This document shows, piece after piece, positions 43,258-50,749 of a stretch of DNA of 50,749 nt (position 1 is the stretch's first letter; every line of letters begins with the position of its first letter). Source of the stretch: Candidatus Shapirobacteria bacterium (GTDB lineage: Bacteria > Patescibacteriota > Microgenomatia > UBA12405); the NCBI GenBank assembly GCA_017991615.1, contig JAGOQF010000002.1, positions 1 to 50,749 of the forward strand. The letters run 5' to 3'. The translations under genes were made by a program, and so were the position numbers. The notes below the pieces were generated by a model. It made no database searches and was not told where the DNA came from. It was given only the letters and a program-made list of their open reading frames with translations.

Positions 43258-44871
43258 TTAGGCTACTAGACTGTGAATAAATCTGGAATCGTTACTTAAA
43301 TATTCTCTCAAACGTTTTTCTTCTTTTGGTGTCATATCTTGAACAAGCAATCTGATATTGAACTGGCTGTTTTCATTTTTTTGTTCGATATGAACAATAT
43401 TTTTATTCATGTCACTAATTTTTTTGATGACATTAGTTAACACCTTGGGTTGATCTGGACCGATAAGTCTAATGGAGGTTATTTTGAGTTTTTCTTTGGT
43501 GATGCCAGCTAAATCCAACTCTTGAGACAGATAGTCTGTTTTAATGGAGTCGTTACCAATCATAAAGTAAAGATCGTCAACGCTTTGACAACCTAACTTA
43601 TAAAGCAATGGATTTACGGAGTCACCAATATCAGACAAGACAATTAACCCTCTTGGGATTAGAATTAGTTCCAATTTTTGTCTACCTTCAGAAATCAATT
43701 CATCTCTGCTTTGTAACATCCTTTGTCTTTCAATTATCTTTCTGGTTTGAGGTAGACAAAAATTTTCTAAACCTTCTAATGGGGCTCTTCTAGGTTCATC
43801 ATTTAAATTAACTCTGACGGTGCTAGCGTTGGGGATAACCACACTTAATGGTCTATCAGTACCGTCAACATTTATTGATTCAGCTTGAGCTAAAACTCGG
43901 GGGTTGATGACAGCGGCAAAGTCAACACCAGTAGCGTTTTTTGGAAGGAATCTGACTGTTCCGGTTGGAGTAAAGACTAATTTTAGAACATAATCTTTGG
44001 TATCTTGGTGATTGTTGATTAAATTAACGATGCCATTGTTATTGAATTCTTCCATCTCTTTGGTCATTATGGCAATTTCTACTGATCCTTGGGGAAAATT
44101 AATTGTAGTTTGTAAAGCTTGATAACCGTTGGCTCGCTTGTTGGCACCAATAAATTCATCAAATCTATCATAGTCAACCATATCTCCAAAATGGTGATGA
44201 ATTTGGTAGAGCATTTGATAACAATTAGGAATATTGTTTAGTTGAATTCGAAAGCTAATTAAATCATTTATACGATCAAAACTATAGAGATCACTTTTAC
44301 CTGCCAATGCCATTTTTTCTCTTTTTTCGTTTATTGTCCAACAACCGTTTTTTCTAGTTTCAACTTGACCACTAATATGGTTATCAATAAATAATTGTTC
44401 AATTTTACTGGTTAAATAATTGACAAAATTTGGACTGAGTCTTGGATCTGATTCTAAACTGGTTAAAGTTTGTTGATATTTGTCTGGTTCCAAGTATTTA
44501 AAACACAAATCTTCTAACTCGGTCTTGGCTTTCCAAAGTCCTAAAGATTCGGCCAATCTGGTATAGACATTCAATGTTTCTTTAGATTTGGAAATTTGTT
44601 TCTTGGGTGACATAAACTCCAAAGTCCTCATGTTGTGCAATCTGTCAGCCAGCTTGATTAAAGCGACTCCAGGATTAATGTAACTTTTATCCAAGACATC
44701 TTTAAGTGTTTCTCCATCGGTGCTTGATTTAAGTTTGGTGACGCCAATAACTAAATTAGCGGTGGCTTCACCAAATTTATTTTTAAGCTGATCATAGGTG
44801 ACTCCATCACAATCTTCGATTGTGTCATGAAGCAGGGCAGCAGCTAAGTGAGCTTCCTTTTGACTCCCCAT
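43258..44871 (-). CDS. RelA/SpoT-family (p)ppGpp enzyme, main part after frameshift
   Basis: This 537-aa frame holds most of a RelA/SpoT homologue: the second half of the HD hydrolase domain with LLHDTIED (about 13-20) and KLADRLHNMRTLEF (72-85), the synthetase domain (SFDRINDLISFRI, later GANKRANGYQALQTT), a TGS-like segment near 290-355, and a C-terminal ACT domain (LKITSIRLIGPDQPKVLTNV). The first 50-60 residues are in another frame at 44844-45038; adding one G to the GGGG at 44868-44871 would join them. The synthetase motif YQALQT and following EIAIMT differ from the usual YQSLHT and EVQIRT, so synthesis activity is doubtful. Confidence 0.82.
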   Translation of the reverse strand: MGSQKEAHLAAALLHDTIEDCDGVTYDQLKNKFGEATANLVIGVTKLKSSTDGETLKDVLDKSYINPGVALIKLADRLHNMRTLEFMSPKKQISKSKETLNVYTRLAESLGLWKAKTELEDLCFKYLEPDKYQQTLTSLESDPRLSPNFVNYLTSKIEQLFIDNHISGQVETRKNGCWTINEKREKMALAGKSDLYSFDRINDLISFRIQLNNIPNCYQMLYQIHHHFGDMVDYDRFDEFIGANKRANGYQALQTTINFPQGSVEIAIMTKEMEEFNNNGIVNLINNHQDTKDYVLKLVFTPTGTVRFLPKNATGVDFAAVINPRVLAQAESINVDGTDRPLSVVIPNASTVRVNLNDEPRRAPLEGLENFCLPQTRKIIERQRMLQSRDELISEGRQKLELILIPRGLIVLSDIGDSVNPLLYKLGCQSVDDLYFMIGNDSIKTDYLSQELDLAGITKEKLKITSIRLIGPDQPKVLTNVIKKISDMNKNIVHIEQKNENSQFNIRLLVQDMTPKEEKRLREYLSNDSRFIHSLVA

Positions 44872-45038
44872 TCATCTTTTAAGATTTTATAAACCGCTTC
44901 ACAGTGGGAAAAGTAAGGTTCGCCAGATTTTCTAAACTGACCTTCATGAGATTCTTTGGCAAAATTATAGGCTGAGTGGACTAATTCTGAATTAAATATT
45001 TCGTCAGTTTTGATTGAATTGACTGATTCTACTGTCAT
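44844..45038 (-). pseudogene. RelA/SpoT N-terminal fragment (frame-shifted from the main part)
   Basis: The 64-aa frame begins MTVESVNSIKTDEI and contains AKESHEGQFRKSGEPYFSHC, the start of the (p)ppGpp hydrolase HD domain with its first metal His. After DEWG the frame runs out of homology and stops, while the adjoining frame continues with SQKEAHLAAALLHD. A leaderless-type TAAAAT seven bases before the ATG supports this as the true gene start. A genuine mutation, a sequencing or assembly slip in GGGG, or recoding would all fit. Confidence 0.78.
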
Positions 45039-45045
45039 TTCGGTT

Positions 45046-45051
45046 ATTTTA
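45046..45051 (-). promoter_or_regulatory. -10 element of the rel gene (leaderless type)
   Basis: TAAAAT followed after AACCGAA by the ATG at 45038. Confidence 0.4.
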
Positions 45052-45172
45052 CACTTAAATTTAGAAAATCAAAGACATTATAAATAATATATAGGATGTT
45101 TTATGATGGAGACAAGAAGATTGGATTGATTTTAGATCTTATTTCTTCAGCTTATTTTCAGTTGTTGACGTC

Positions 45173-45178
45173 TATAAT
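45173..45178 (+). promoter_or_regulatory. -10 element of the response-regulator operon
   Basis: TATAAT ten bases before the ATG at 45189, again without a Shine-Dalgarno sequence. Confidence 0.5.
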
Positions 45179-45188
45179 ACTGGTTAAG

Positions 45189-45857
45189 ATGAAAATTTTG
45201 GTAGTTGAAGATGAGCATTTGATTGCCACATCTATCAAAAAAGGATTGGAACAAGAAAAATATATTGTTGATGTGGCTTTTGACGGTTTGGAAGGATATG
45301 ATTTGGCGTCTAGCGGTGACTATGATTTGATTATCTTGGATCTGATGCTTCCTAAAATAGACGGGCTGAGTATCTGTCGTCGAATTCGACAAGAAAAAAA
45401 TCACACTCCAATTTTAATGTTAACTGCCAAAAGTCAGTTAGAAGATAAAGTTGTTGGTCTTGATTCCGGAGCTGATGATTATTTAACTAAACCTTTTGCT
45501 TTTGAGGAACTTCTGGCTCGAATCAGAGCTTTGGCTCGCCGCCCTCAATCGGCTGTCAGTGAAGTCTTGTCTTTTGGGGATTTGTCTTTTGATGTCTCTA
45601 CTCTCGAAGTCTCTCGTCGGGGCAAAAATATTAAACTCTCTGGTAAAGAATATGCTTTATTAGAATGTTTGATGCGTCATCCCAAACAAATATTGAGCAA
45701 AGATCAATTGATCAAACATGTCTGGAGTTATGAATCAAACATTCTTCCTAACACGGTTGAGGTTTATATTCGCAATCTCCGTCAAAAAATTGATAAAAAT
45801 TACAAAGTAAAATTGATTAAAACTGTTCGTGGTTTTGGTTATAAAATCAGTGATTAA
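45189..45857 (+). CDS. OmpR/PhoB-family response regulator
   Basis: A 222-aa two-component regulator. From the ATG at 45189 it begins MKILVVEDEHLIA, with phospho-acceptor Asp51 in LIILDLMLP, the conserved Thr in LMLTAKSQ and Lys in DYLTKPFAFEE. The C-terminal winged helix spans about 125-222 and ends TVRGFGYKI. A longer frame from 45096 would include the promoter and is rejected. The sensor kinase follows by two bases, and a MacAB-like efflux system by one further gene, so the regulator probably controls that system. Confidence 0.95.
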   Translation: MKILVVEDEHLIATSIKKGLEQEKYIVDVAFDGLEGYDLASSGDYDLIILDLMLPKIDGLSICRRIRQEKNHTPILMLTAKSQLEDKVVGLDSGADDYLTKPFAFEELLARIRALARRPQSAVSEVLSFGDLSFDVSTLEVSRRGKNIKLSGKEYALLECLMRHPKQILSKDQLIKHVWSYESNILPNTVEVYIRNLRQKIDKNYKVKLIKTVRGFGYKISD

Positions 45858-45859
45858 CC

Positions 45860-46861
45860 ATGTTTAAACAAGCCCGACTGAAACTGACAATTTGGTATTT
45901 ACTAATCATTATGGTTATCAGTCTGTCTTTTAGCGGTCTGATTTATAAATTAATTAACTTAGAAATTAATCGTTTTGCTCATTCCCAACGTTTTCGAATT
46001 GAACGACGGTTTCAAAATTTTGATAATCCAGGTCCCCCACTACCTATTATTGATGATGATTTAATTGTGGAAAGTCAAAAACGTCTCTTAATAAATTTAA
46101 CCGTTATTAACGGAGCGATTTTGGTAGTTTCGGGTTCTTTATCTTATTTTTTGGCCGGTCGGACTCTTCGTCCGATTCAAAAAATGACTGAGGAGCAAAA
46201 ACGTTTTATCAGTGACGCTTCTCACGAATTAAAAACTCCTTTAACCGGACTTAAGACTCTGTTTGAGGTGTCTCTTCGAGATAAAAACCTCAAACTAATT
46301 GAGGCTAAAAACGTCATCAAAGAAGGTCTCATTCAAACCAATCAACTCCAACTTTTGTCTGAGTCTTTGTTGGAACTAAACTATCTTGATAGTGTGGTCT
46401 TGTTAAATTTACAGCCTGTTTCCATAAAAAAAATAATAAATGAGGCGGTCAAAAAAATTAAACCTAAAGCTGACTCTAAAAAAATTGAAATTAAGACCAA
46501 AGCGGTCGCCGACAAAGTCAAAGTTGATCAGTCAAAGATTGAGGAATTGATTTTAATTCTTTTGGATAATGCCATTAAATATAGTCCCCAATCCAGTCAA
46601 ATTAAATTGACTGCCACCAAAACAGAAAAAAATATAATTTTAAAAGTTATTGATCAAGGTAGGGGTATTTCTGAGAATGACTTACCATATATTTTTGATC
46701 GTTTTTATCAAGCCGACCAGGCTCGAACTAAAAACAGTTCTTCGGGGTATGGGCTGGGTCTTTGTATTGCCAAAACAATTGTAAAACAACATGACGGTCA
46801 AATTGAGGTTAAGAGTAAACCTAATAAAGGCAGTGAATTTAAGGTGGTTTTGCCGACATAA
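45860..46861 (+). CDS. Sensor histidine kinase
   Basis: A 333-aa membrane kinase partner of the preceding regulator. It has two membrane helices (about 8-30 and 79-99) enclosing a short outer loop of about 50 residues, then HisKA with phospho-His122 in FISDASHELKTPLTG and a HATPase domain with the N box LLDNAIKYSP, G1 VIDQGRGI, F box YIFDRFYQ and G2 GYGLGLCIAK. The small sensor loop (PGPPLPIIDDD) suggests sensing at or inside the membrane. It ends just before 11-bp direct repeats and the MacA-like gene. Confidence 0.95.
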   Translation: MFKQARLKLTIWYLLIIMVISLSFSGLIYKLINLEINRFAHSQRFRIERRFQNFDNPGPPLPIIDDDLIVESQKRLLINLTVINGAILVVSGSLSYFLAGRTLRPIQKMTEEQKRFISDASHELKTPLTGLKTLFEVSLRDKNLKLIEAKNVIKEGLIQTNQLQLLSESLLELNYLDSVVLLNLQPVSIKKIINEAVKKIKPKADSKKIEIKTKAVADKVKVDQSKIEELILILLDNAIKYSPQSSQIKLTATKTEKNIILKVIDQGRGISENDLPYIFDRFYQADQARTKNSSSGYGLGLCIAKTIVKQHDGQIEVKSKPNKGSEFKVVLPT

Positions 46862-46895
46862 TTTTCAGTTTCTTTTCAGTTTATATTTTCATAAT
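46862..46895 (+). promoter_or_regulatory. Direct repeats and -10 of the efflux genes
   Basis: TTTTCAGTTTC (46862-46872) and TTTTCAGTTTA (46873-46883) are adjacent 11-bp direct repeats, with a third partial TTTTCA at 46886. A CATAAT -10 (46890-46895) lies seven bases before the MacA-like ATG at 46903. Direct repeats with 11-bp period next to the -35 region are typical OmpR/PhoB-class binding sites; the regulator two genes upstream is the obvious candidate. Confidence 0.65.
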
Positions 46896-46902
46896 TGGGA
46901 TT

Positions 46903-48210
46903 ATGAGATTTTTAAATAAAAAGAAATTCTTATCACTGCCTGTGTACTGGAAAATTATTATTTCTGTTGTCTTGCTGGGGTTATTTTATTTGTTAATAAA
47001 TAAAATATTTTTCTCTTCAACCGCCGAACCTCAATACAAAACCAGTCAAGTTAAAAAAGGAAATATTATTCAAAGTATTTCTGTGACCGGTTCAATTACC
47101 AGTGGCAATAATACAAACATCTACACGGGAGCTTCCGGGGTGGTCAGCGCTGTTTATACCAAAAACGGAGATATGGTGAAGCAAGGTCAAAAAATTGCTC
47201 AAATCAAGCTTGATCAGGACGGCCAAAAAAAACAAAATACCGCTTGGGCGGCTTATTTGAGCGCTAAAAACGCAGTAGCCTCAGCTGAGCAAAATAAACT
47301 GACTTTGGAAAATTCACTGGAGTCATCTAAATTAGCTTTTGACCAAGCCCAAGATGCGCTGAATAAAATTGATGATTTCACTAAAACTGACCTTCAAAAG
47401 GAAGTGATTAACACCAACTACAGTACTAGCAAAAGATCTTTGACTTTGGCAGAGCAAAAATATGCCAATGCCGACTCAGCCATCAGTATTGCTAAAACCC
47501 AATTGTCAGCAGCTTGGTATGCTTATCAGCAGTCATCAAATATAATTTATGCTCCAGCCAGTGGAGTGTTAACCAATTTTGCCCTTACCGAAGGCATGTC
47601 GGTGACAAACTTATCATCAACCAATTCTTCTAGTTCGAATAATGATGCCGCCACCCAATCTGTGGGAATTATTGTTAATCCCGACAATCAAACAACAGCA
47701 ACCGTTTCTTTGACAGAAATTGATGTCACCAGTGTCAAACCTGATCAAAAGGTGATGTTAACAATGGATGCTTTTCCTGACAAGACCTTTACGGGCAAGG
47801 TATTAGCGATTAATACCAACGGTCAAGCAGTAAGTGGAGTTACCTCTTACCCCACTATGATTATTTTTGATAATAGTTTGAGTAATATGTACCCCAACAT
47901 GTCCGTCAGCGCTGACATTATTGTTGATTCCAAAACTGATGTCTTGATAGTGCCGACGGCTGCGATTTCAAACACCGATGGAGTATCAACTGTCAAAGTC
48001 ATAAAAGATAATCAAATATCTCAAGTTTCAGTTGAAGTTGGTATTTCTGATAACAGTAACAGTGAAATTATTGCCGGTTTAAACGAGGGGGATGTGGTGA
48101 TTACTTCTGTAAACAACAGTGAAACAAAAACCAATAAGTCCCCTGCCGCCACTCAATCGGTTTTTGGCGGAAACAGATTTGGCGGGATGGGCGGCGGGAT
48201 GCGTCCTTAA
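46903..48210 (+). CDS. MacA/HlyD-type efflux periplasmic adaptor-like protein
   Basis: A 435-aa membrane-fusion-type adaptor. It has one N-terminal membrane anchor (about 14-35), a lipoyl half-motif YTGASGVVSAVYTKNGDMVK near 72-91, a coiled-coil hairpin (about 115-205), the second half YAPASGVLTNFALTEGMSV near 214-232, then beta-barrel domains with TATVSLTEIDVTSVKPDQKV and a Gly/Met-rich tail. Ser/Asn-rich insertion NLSSTNSSSSNNDA is unusual. It heads a MacA-MacB-like set with the ATPase and permease genes. No outer-membrane TolC partner is seen, as expected for a single-membrane cell. Confidence 0.92.
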   Translation: MRFLNKKKFLSLPVYWKIIISVVLLGLFYLLINKIFFSSTAEPQYKTSQVKKGNIIQSISVTGSITSGNNTNIYTGASGVVSAVYTKNGDMVKQGQKIAQIKLDQDGQKKQNTAWAAYLSAKNAVASAEQNKLTLENSLESSKLAFDQAQDALNKIDDFTKTDLQKEVINTNYSTSKRSLTLAEQKYANADSAISIAKTQLSAAWYAYQQSSNIIYAPASGVLTNFALTEGMSVTNLSSTNSSSSNNDAATQSVGIIVNPDNQTTATVSLTEIDVTSVKPDQKVMLTMDAFPDKTFTGKVLAINTNGQAVSGVTSYPTMIIFDNSLSNMYPNMSVSADIIVDSKTDVLIVPTAAISNTDGVSTVKVIKDNQISQVSVEVGISDNSNSEIIAGLNEGDVVITSVNNSETKTNKSPAATQSVFGGNRFGGMGGGMRP

Positions 48211-48215
48211 AAAAA

Positions 48216-48932
48216 ATGAAAAAAACACCAATTATTTCTATTAAAAATCTGTCCAAGATTTACCAAACCGAAGTTTTGAAAACCGTGGCCTTGGATAACG
48301 TCTCTTTTGAAGTTCAAAAGGGAGAATATGTTGCCATTATGGGTCCTTCTGGTTCGGGAAAATCCACCTTGATGCATATTATTGGGGCTTTGGATAAGCC
48401 AACCGCGGGGACTTATTATCTTGATGGACAAGACGTTTCAGAATTGAATGATGACCAACTGGCAGAAATCCGCAATCAAAAAATAGGTTTTATTTTTCAA
48501 GCTTATAATTTATTACCTCGGACAACAACGGTAAAGAATGTCATGTTGCCGATGGCTTATGCTGGAATCGACAAAGAAGAAAGAGAAAACAGAGCCATAA
48601 AATATTTAAAATTGGTCGGTCTGGGTGATCATTTAAAACATACCAGCAATCAACTTTCTGGTGGTCAACAGCAAAGAGTCGCCATTGCCAGAGCTTTAAG
48701 TATGCAACCTTCGGTTTTGTTGGCCGATGAGCCGACCGGCAATATTGCCACAGCTCAAGCCAAAGAAATTATGGCTATTTTTAAAAAAATCAATGATCAA
48801 GGAAACACCATTATTATGATTACTCACGAAGAAGATATTGCCGAACATGCCAAAAGAATCATTATGATTCGAGATGGCAAAATTGTGTCTGACAATTTAA
48901 ACCGTCAACAAAAAATTAATAAAAAATTATGA
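48216..48932 (+). CDS. MacB/LolD-type ABC transporter ATPase
   Basis: A 238-aa ATP-binding subunit. Walker A GPSGSGKST at about 43-51, Q-loop IFQAYNLLPRTT near 91, ABC signature LSGGQQQRVAIARAL near 147, Walker B LLADEPTGNI near 170 and the switch His in MITHEED near 205. The sequence is of the LolD/MacB/FtsE class that works with FtsX-like permeases. It overlaps the permease gene by four bases (ATGA) and lies five bases after the adaptor. Confidence 0.96.
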   Translation: MKKTPIISIKNLSKIYQTEVLKTVALDNVSFEVQKGEYVAIMGPSGSGKSTLMHIIGALDKPTAGTYYLDGQDVSELNDDQLAEIRNQKIGFIFQAYNLLPRTTTVKNVMLPMAYAGIDKEERENRAIKYLKLVGLGDHLKHTSNQLSGGQQQRVAIARALSMQPSVLLADEPTGNIATAQAKEIMAIFKKINDQGNTIIMITHEEDIAEHAKRIIMIRDGKIVSDNLNRQQKINKKL

Positions 48933-50155
48933 AACTTAAAGAATTATTTTTTGAAAGTCTGGGCACTTTGACTATAAATAAAACTCGAACTGCTTTGGCG
49001 ATATTGGGGATAGTGATTGGGATTGGCAGTGTGATTGCGCTGATGTCTTTGGGTCAAGCGACTCAAAAATCAATTCAAAATCAAATTGAATCTCTGGGGT
49101 CAAACTTATTGACGGTTCAACCCGGAGTTTTAAGAAACAATGCTGGAGTTCGAGGAGCGCCAGGCGGTCGGACAAATCTAACTTGGGCTGACGCCAAGGC
49201 GATTGAATCTTCAAGTGAAATTACAACCATCAATAAAGTTTCTCCAGAATATGCTTCCCGGGCTCAAATTGTGACCAGTCAAGGCAATTCCAATTCTCAA
49301 GTCATAGGAGTGACTCCAAATTATCAAAGTGTTCACAAGATTGCCATTGACGAGGGGGTTTTTATCACTCAAACTGACGTTGACGGTATGAAAAAAGTGG
49401 CGGTCATCGGTCCGGATGTAGTGGCCAATCTTTTTCCTGATAACAAAAATCCTCTGGGTCAAAAAATCAGAATTAACGGTCAGAGTTTAACTGTGGTTGG
49501 AGTGACAACCGCCAAAGGCGGAACTGGTTTTAACAATCAAGATGATATTGTTTATGTTCCCCTGAGTACGGCTCAAAAACAACTTTTTGGAGTCAATCAT
49601 TTGAGTTCCATTGCAATGGAGGCTAAAAATGCCGATTTGATGGTAACAGCTCAAGATGAGGTTGGATATTTGCTTTTAAGTCGTCATAAAATCAGTAATG
49701 TTTCGGAAGCAGATTTTGTGATTATGTCTCAACAAGATATGATTGAGACTATTAGTTCCACCACCGCCACCTTTACAACTCTTTTGGCGGGAATAGCGGC
49801 CATTTCGTTGCTGGTTGGCGGCATTGGGATTATGAATATCATGTTGGTTACTGTCACAGAGAGAACTCGGGAAATAGGCTTAAGAAAAGCCCTGGGAGCC
49901 AAAAAGAAAATCATTACGACTCAATTTTTGATTGAAGCGGTAATTTTGACCTTTACTGGGGGTATTATCGGAATTATTTTGGGGGTGATTATTGCCTTGA
50001 TCATTTCAAAAGCAACCTCTTCCTTATTTATTGTTTCTCCGGCTTCGATTCTTTTGGCTTTCTTAGTATCAACCCTGATCGGAATTTTGTTCGGTTGGTA
50101 TCCGGCCAACAAGGCGGCTAAATTGGAACCAATTAATGCCCTAAGATATGAATAA
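48929..50155 (+). CDS. MacB-like ABC transporter permease (FtsX domain)
   Basis: A 408-aa permease with four membrane helices in MacB layout: one at about 17-40, a large outer domain of about 230 residues (MacB_PCD-like) and three C-terminal helices in the FtsX domain (about 285-310, 330-355, 365-390). Typical segments are RTALAILGIVIGIGSVIALM, the NIMLVTVTERTREIGLRKALG coupling helix near 300 and the end WYPANKAAKLEPINALRYE. With the adaptor and ATPase it forms a mechanotransmission-type exporter for peptides, antibiotics or lipids; the cargo is unknown. Confidence 0.95.
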   Translation: MKLKELFFESLGTLTINKTRTALAILGIVIGIGSVIALMSLGQATQKSIQNQIESLGSNLLTVQPGVLRNNAGVRGAPGGRTNLTWADAKAIESSSEITTINKVSPEYASRAQIVTSQGNSNSQVIGVTPNYQSVHKIAIDEGVFITQTDVDGMKKVAVIGPDVVANLFPDNKNPLGQKIRINGQSLTVVGVTTAKGGTGFNNQDDIVYVPLSTAQKQLFGVNHLSSIAMEAKNADLMVTAQDEVGYLLLSRHKISNVSEADFVIMSQQDMIETISSTTATFTTLLAGIAAISLLVGGIGIMNIMLVTVTERTREIGLRKALGAKKKIITTQFLIEAVILTFTGGIIGIILGVIIALIISKATSSLFIVSPASILLAFLVSTLIGILFGWYPANKAAKLEPINALRYE

Positions 50156-50185
50156 AATTTATTTATTATTTAATTTATAAAAAAA

Positions 50186-50656
50186 ATGAAAACTAATAAA
50201 ACATTTTTAATGGTAGCTCTTTTAGTTATTGTGTCTTTGGGTTCTTTTTTTGTGGGGACGAAATATCAACAAAAAAAGTTGGTGTCCGGTTTTGGGTTAC
50301 CGGCTAGATTTGGTAATACTCAAGGTCCGGGTCGAAATATGAGACCCAACGATATCAATGATGCCGGAATAAGAAATCGCGGGCAAATGCCTGGTTTTAA
50401 GCAAACTTTTGGGGAGATTATTGGTACTGATGACAAATCAATCACGGTTAAATTGGTTGACGGGAGTTCTAAAATCGTCTGGCTTTCTGACTCAACTTTG
50501 ATTAATCAATCGGTTGAGGCTTCCGTTTCGGATTTGAAAATGGGGGTTAAAGTGGCTGTTAACGGTGAAACTAACAGTGATGGTTCAGTTACAGGTAGAA
50601 ATATTGAAATAAATCCCGCGTTTGCTGCAACCATGTCTCCGGCTCCTACTAAATAA
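50186..50656 (+). CDS. DUF5666-like exported protein
   Basis: A 156-aa protein with an N-terminal membrane anchor (about 6-24), a linker rich in Gly, Arg and Asn, and a C-terminal beta domain: GEIIGTDDKSITVKLVDGSS near 76-95 and LKMGVKVAVNGETNSDGSVT near 117-136, matching DUF5666-type proteins. It follows the permease by 30 nt and is probably the last gene of the efflux unit. Such proteins often accompany this type of transporter operon in CPR genomes, but the role is unknown. Confidence 0.75.
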   Translation: MKTNKTFLMVALLVIVSLGSFFVGTKYQQKKLVSGFGLPARFGNTQGPGRNMRPNDINDAGIRNRGQMPGFKQTFGEIIGTDDKSITVKLVDGSSKIVWLSDSTLINQSVEASVSDLKMGVKVAVNGETNSDGSVTGRNIEINPAFAATMSPAPTK

Positions 50657-50749
50657 TTTATATTTAACTTTTTGGTGGCGATATAAAATTTACGTAATAT
50701 ATTTAAATGTCTAATAATTCGTGAGGTACAAAGTATCGGAATTAAGAAT
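50657..50749. other. Window end, no feature recognised
   Basis: AT-rich sequence after the DUF5666-like gene with a TATAAAAT-like string at 50685-50692. I see no terminator or gene in the remaining 93 nt. Confidence 0.3.

Noticed and set aside
44860-44880. Programmed -1 ribosomal frameshift in the rel gene
   Set aside because: The G run is not a canonical X XXY YYZ slippery heptamer in the right register, and I see no clear downstream pseudoknot; a plain indel or sequence error is simpler, though not proven.
45096-45188. Longer N-terminus for the response regulator
   Set aside because: The added residues precede the conserved MKILVVEDE start and would include the TATAAT promoter.

Overview
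The window is AT-rich, densely packed bacterial DNA that looks like a member of the Candidate Phyla Radiation (Patescibacteria), most likely a Microgenomates (OP11)-type lineage. The basis is the partial 16S gene, which has deviations at standard primer sites and a TTAGGAATTTTGCGCAATGG-type segment, together with short overlapping genes, divergent and trimmed glycolytic enzymes, and many start codons that sit directly behind a -10 hexamer. TGA is used as a stop (for example at the end of the first PBP gene), so this is the standard bacterial code and not the recoded Gracilibacteria/Absconditabacteria code. The lineage call is inference; no search was run.

Layout. 1-0.7 kb: 5' third of a 16S rRNA gene (minus) with its leader and promoter. 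0.7-5.1 kb: recF, a dGTPase-like HD protein, an unusual tRNA-Tyr, a small unknown gene, exonuclease III and a YgjP-type metalloprotease. 5.1-9.1 kb: two plus-strand sugar-phosphate operons (rpiB-pgk, then gap-rpe-LOG), separated by a simple-repeat spacer. 9.0-15.2 kb: envelope genes (CapA-like phosphoesterase, PEGA/SH3 lipoprotein, and a minus-strand operon of GT2, GT39-like, small membrane protein and WecA/TagO-type transferase). 15.3-20.9 kb: nucleotidyltransferase, DUF5667-like protein and two tandem class A PBPs. 20.9-25.0 kb: minus-strand operon of split transketolase, class II aldolase, PfkB kinase and a membrane protein. 25.1-28.0 kb: ECF sigma factor plus small membrane protein, YjbQ, ispH, thymidine kinase.

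28.0-31.3 kb is an accessory patch: two small genes with strong Shine-Dalgarno sites (one behind a long leader hairpin), a 636-aa protein I do not recognise, a decayed partial tRNA-Cys copy beside the intact tRNA-Cys, and a 5'-truncated GIY-YIG remnant. 31.3-33.5 kb is groES-groEL behind a sigma70 promoter and a CIRCE-like HrcA operator. 33.6-36.1 kb holds two MBL-fold hydrolases, an S51-type peptidase and a GNAT acetyltransferase. 36.1-39.0 kb is eno-gpmI, completing lower glycolysis with gap and pgk. 39.0-43.2 kb has a DUF2207 membrane protein, a histidine phosphatase with a coupled 73-aa protein, an LssY_C protein and a DUF5320-DUF134 pair under a consensus promoter covered by a 24-bp palindrome.

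43.2-45.0 kb is a RelA/SpoT homologue split by a one-base frameshift inside its HD domain. 45.1-50.7 kb is an OmpR-type response regulator, histidine kinase, MacA-like adaptor, MacB-like ATPase and permease, and a DUF5666-like protein. 11-bp direct repeats stand just before the adaptor gene and are a plausible site for the regulator.

Together the genes cover triose-to-PEP glycolysis, the non-oxidative pentose phosphate interconversions, peptidoglycan and surface polymer assembly, and an inducible efflux module. The points most worth a second look are the archaeal/eukaryotic-looking tRNA-Tyr (C1:G72, short variable loop), the leaderless-promoter pattern, the palindrome-covered DUF5320/DUF134 promoter, the broken rel gene and the tRNA-Cys accessory patch.
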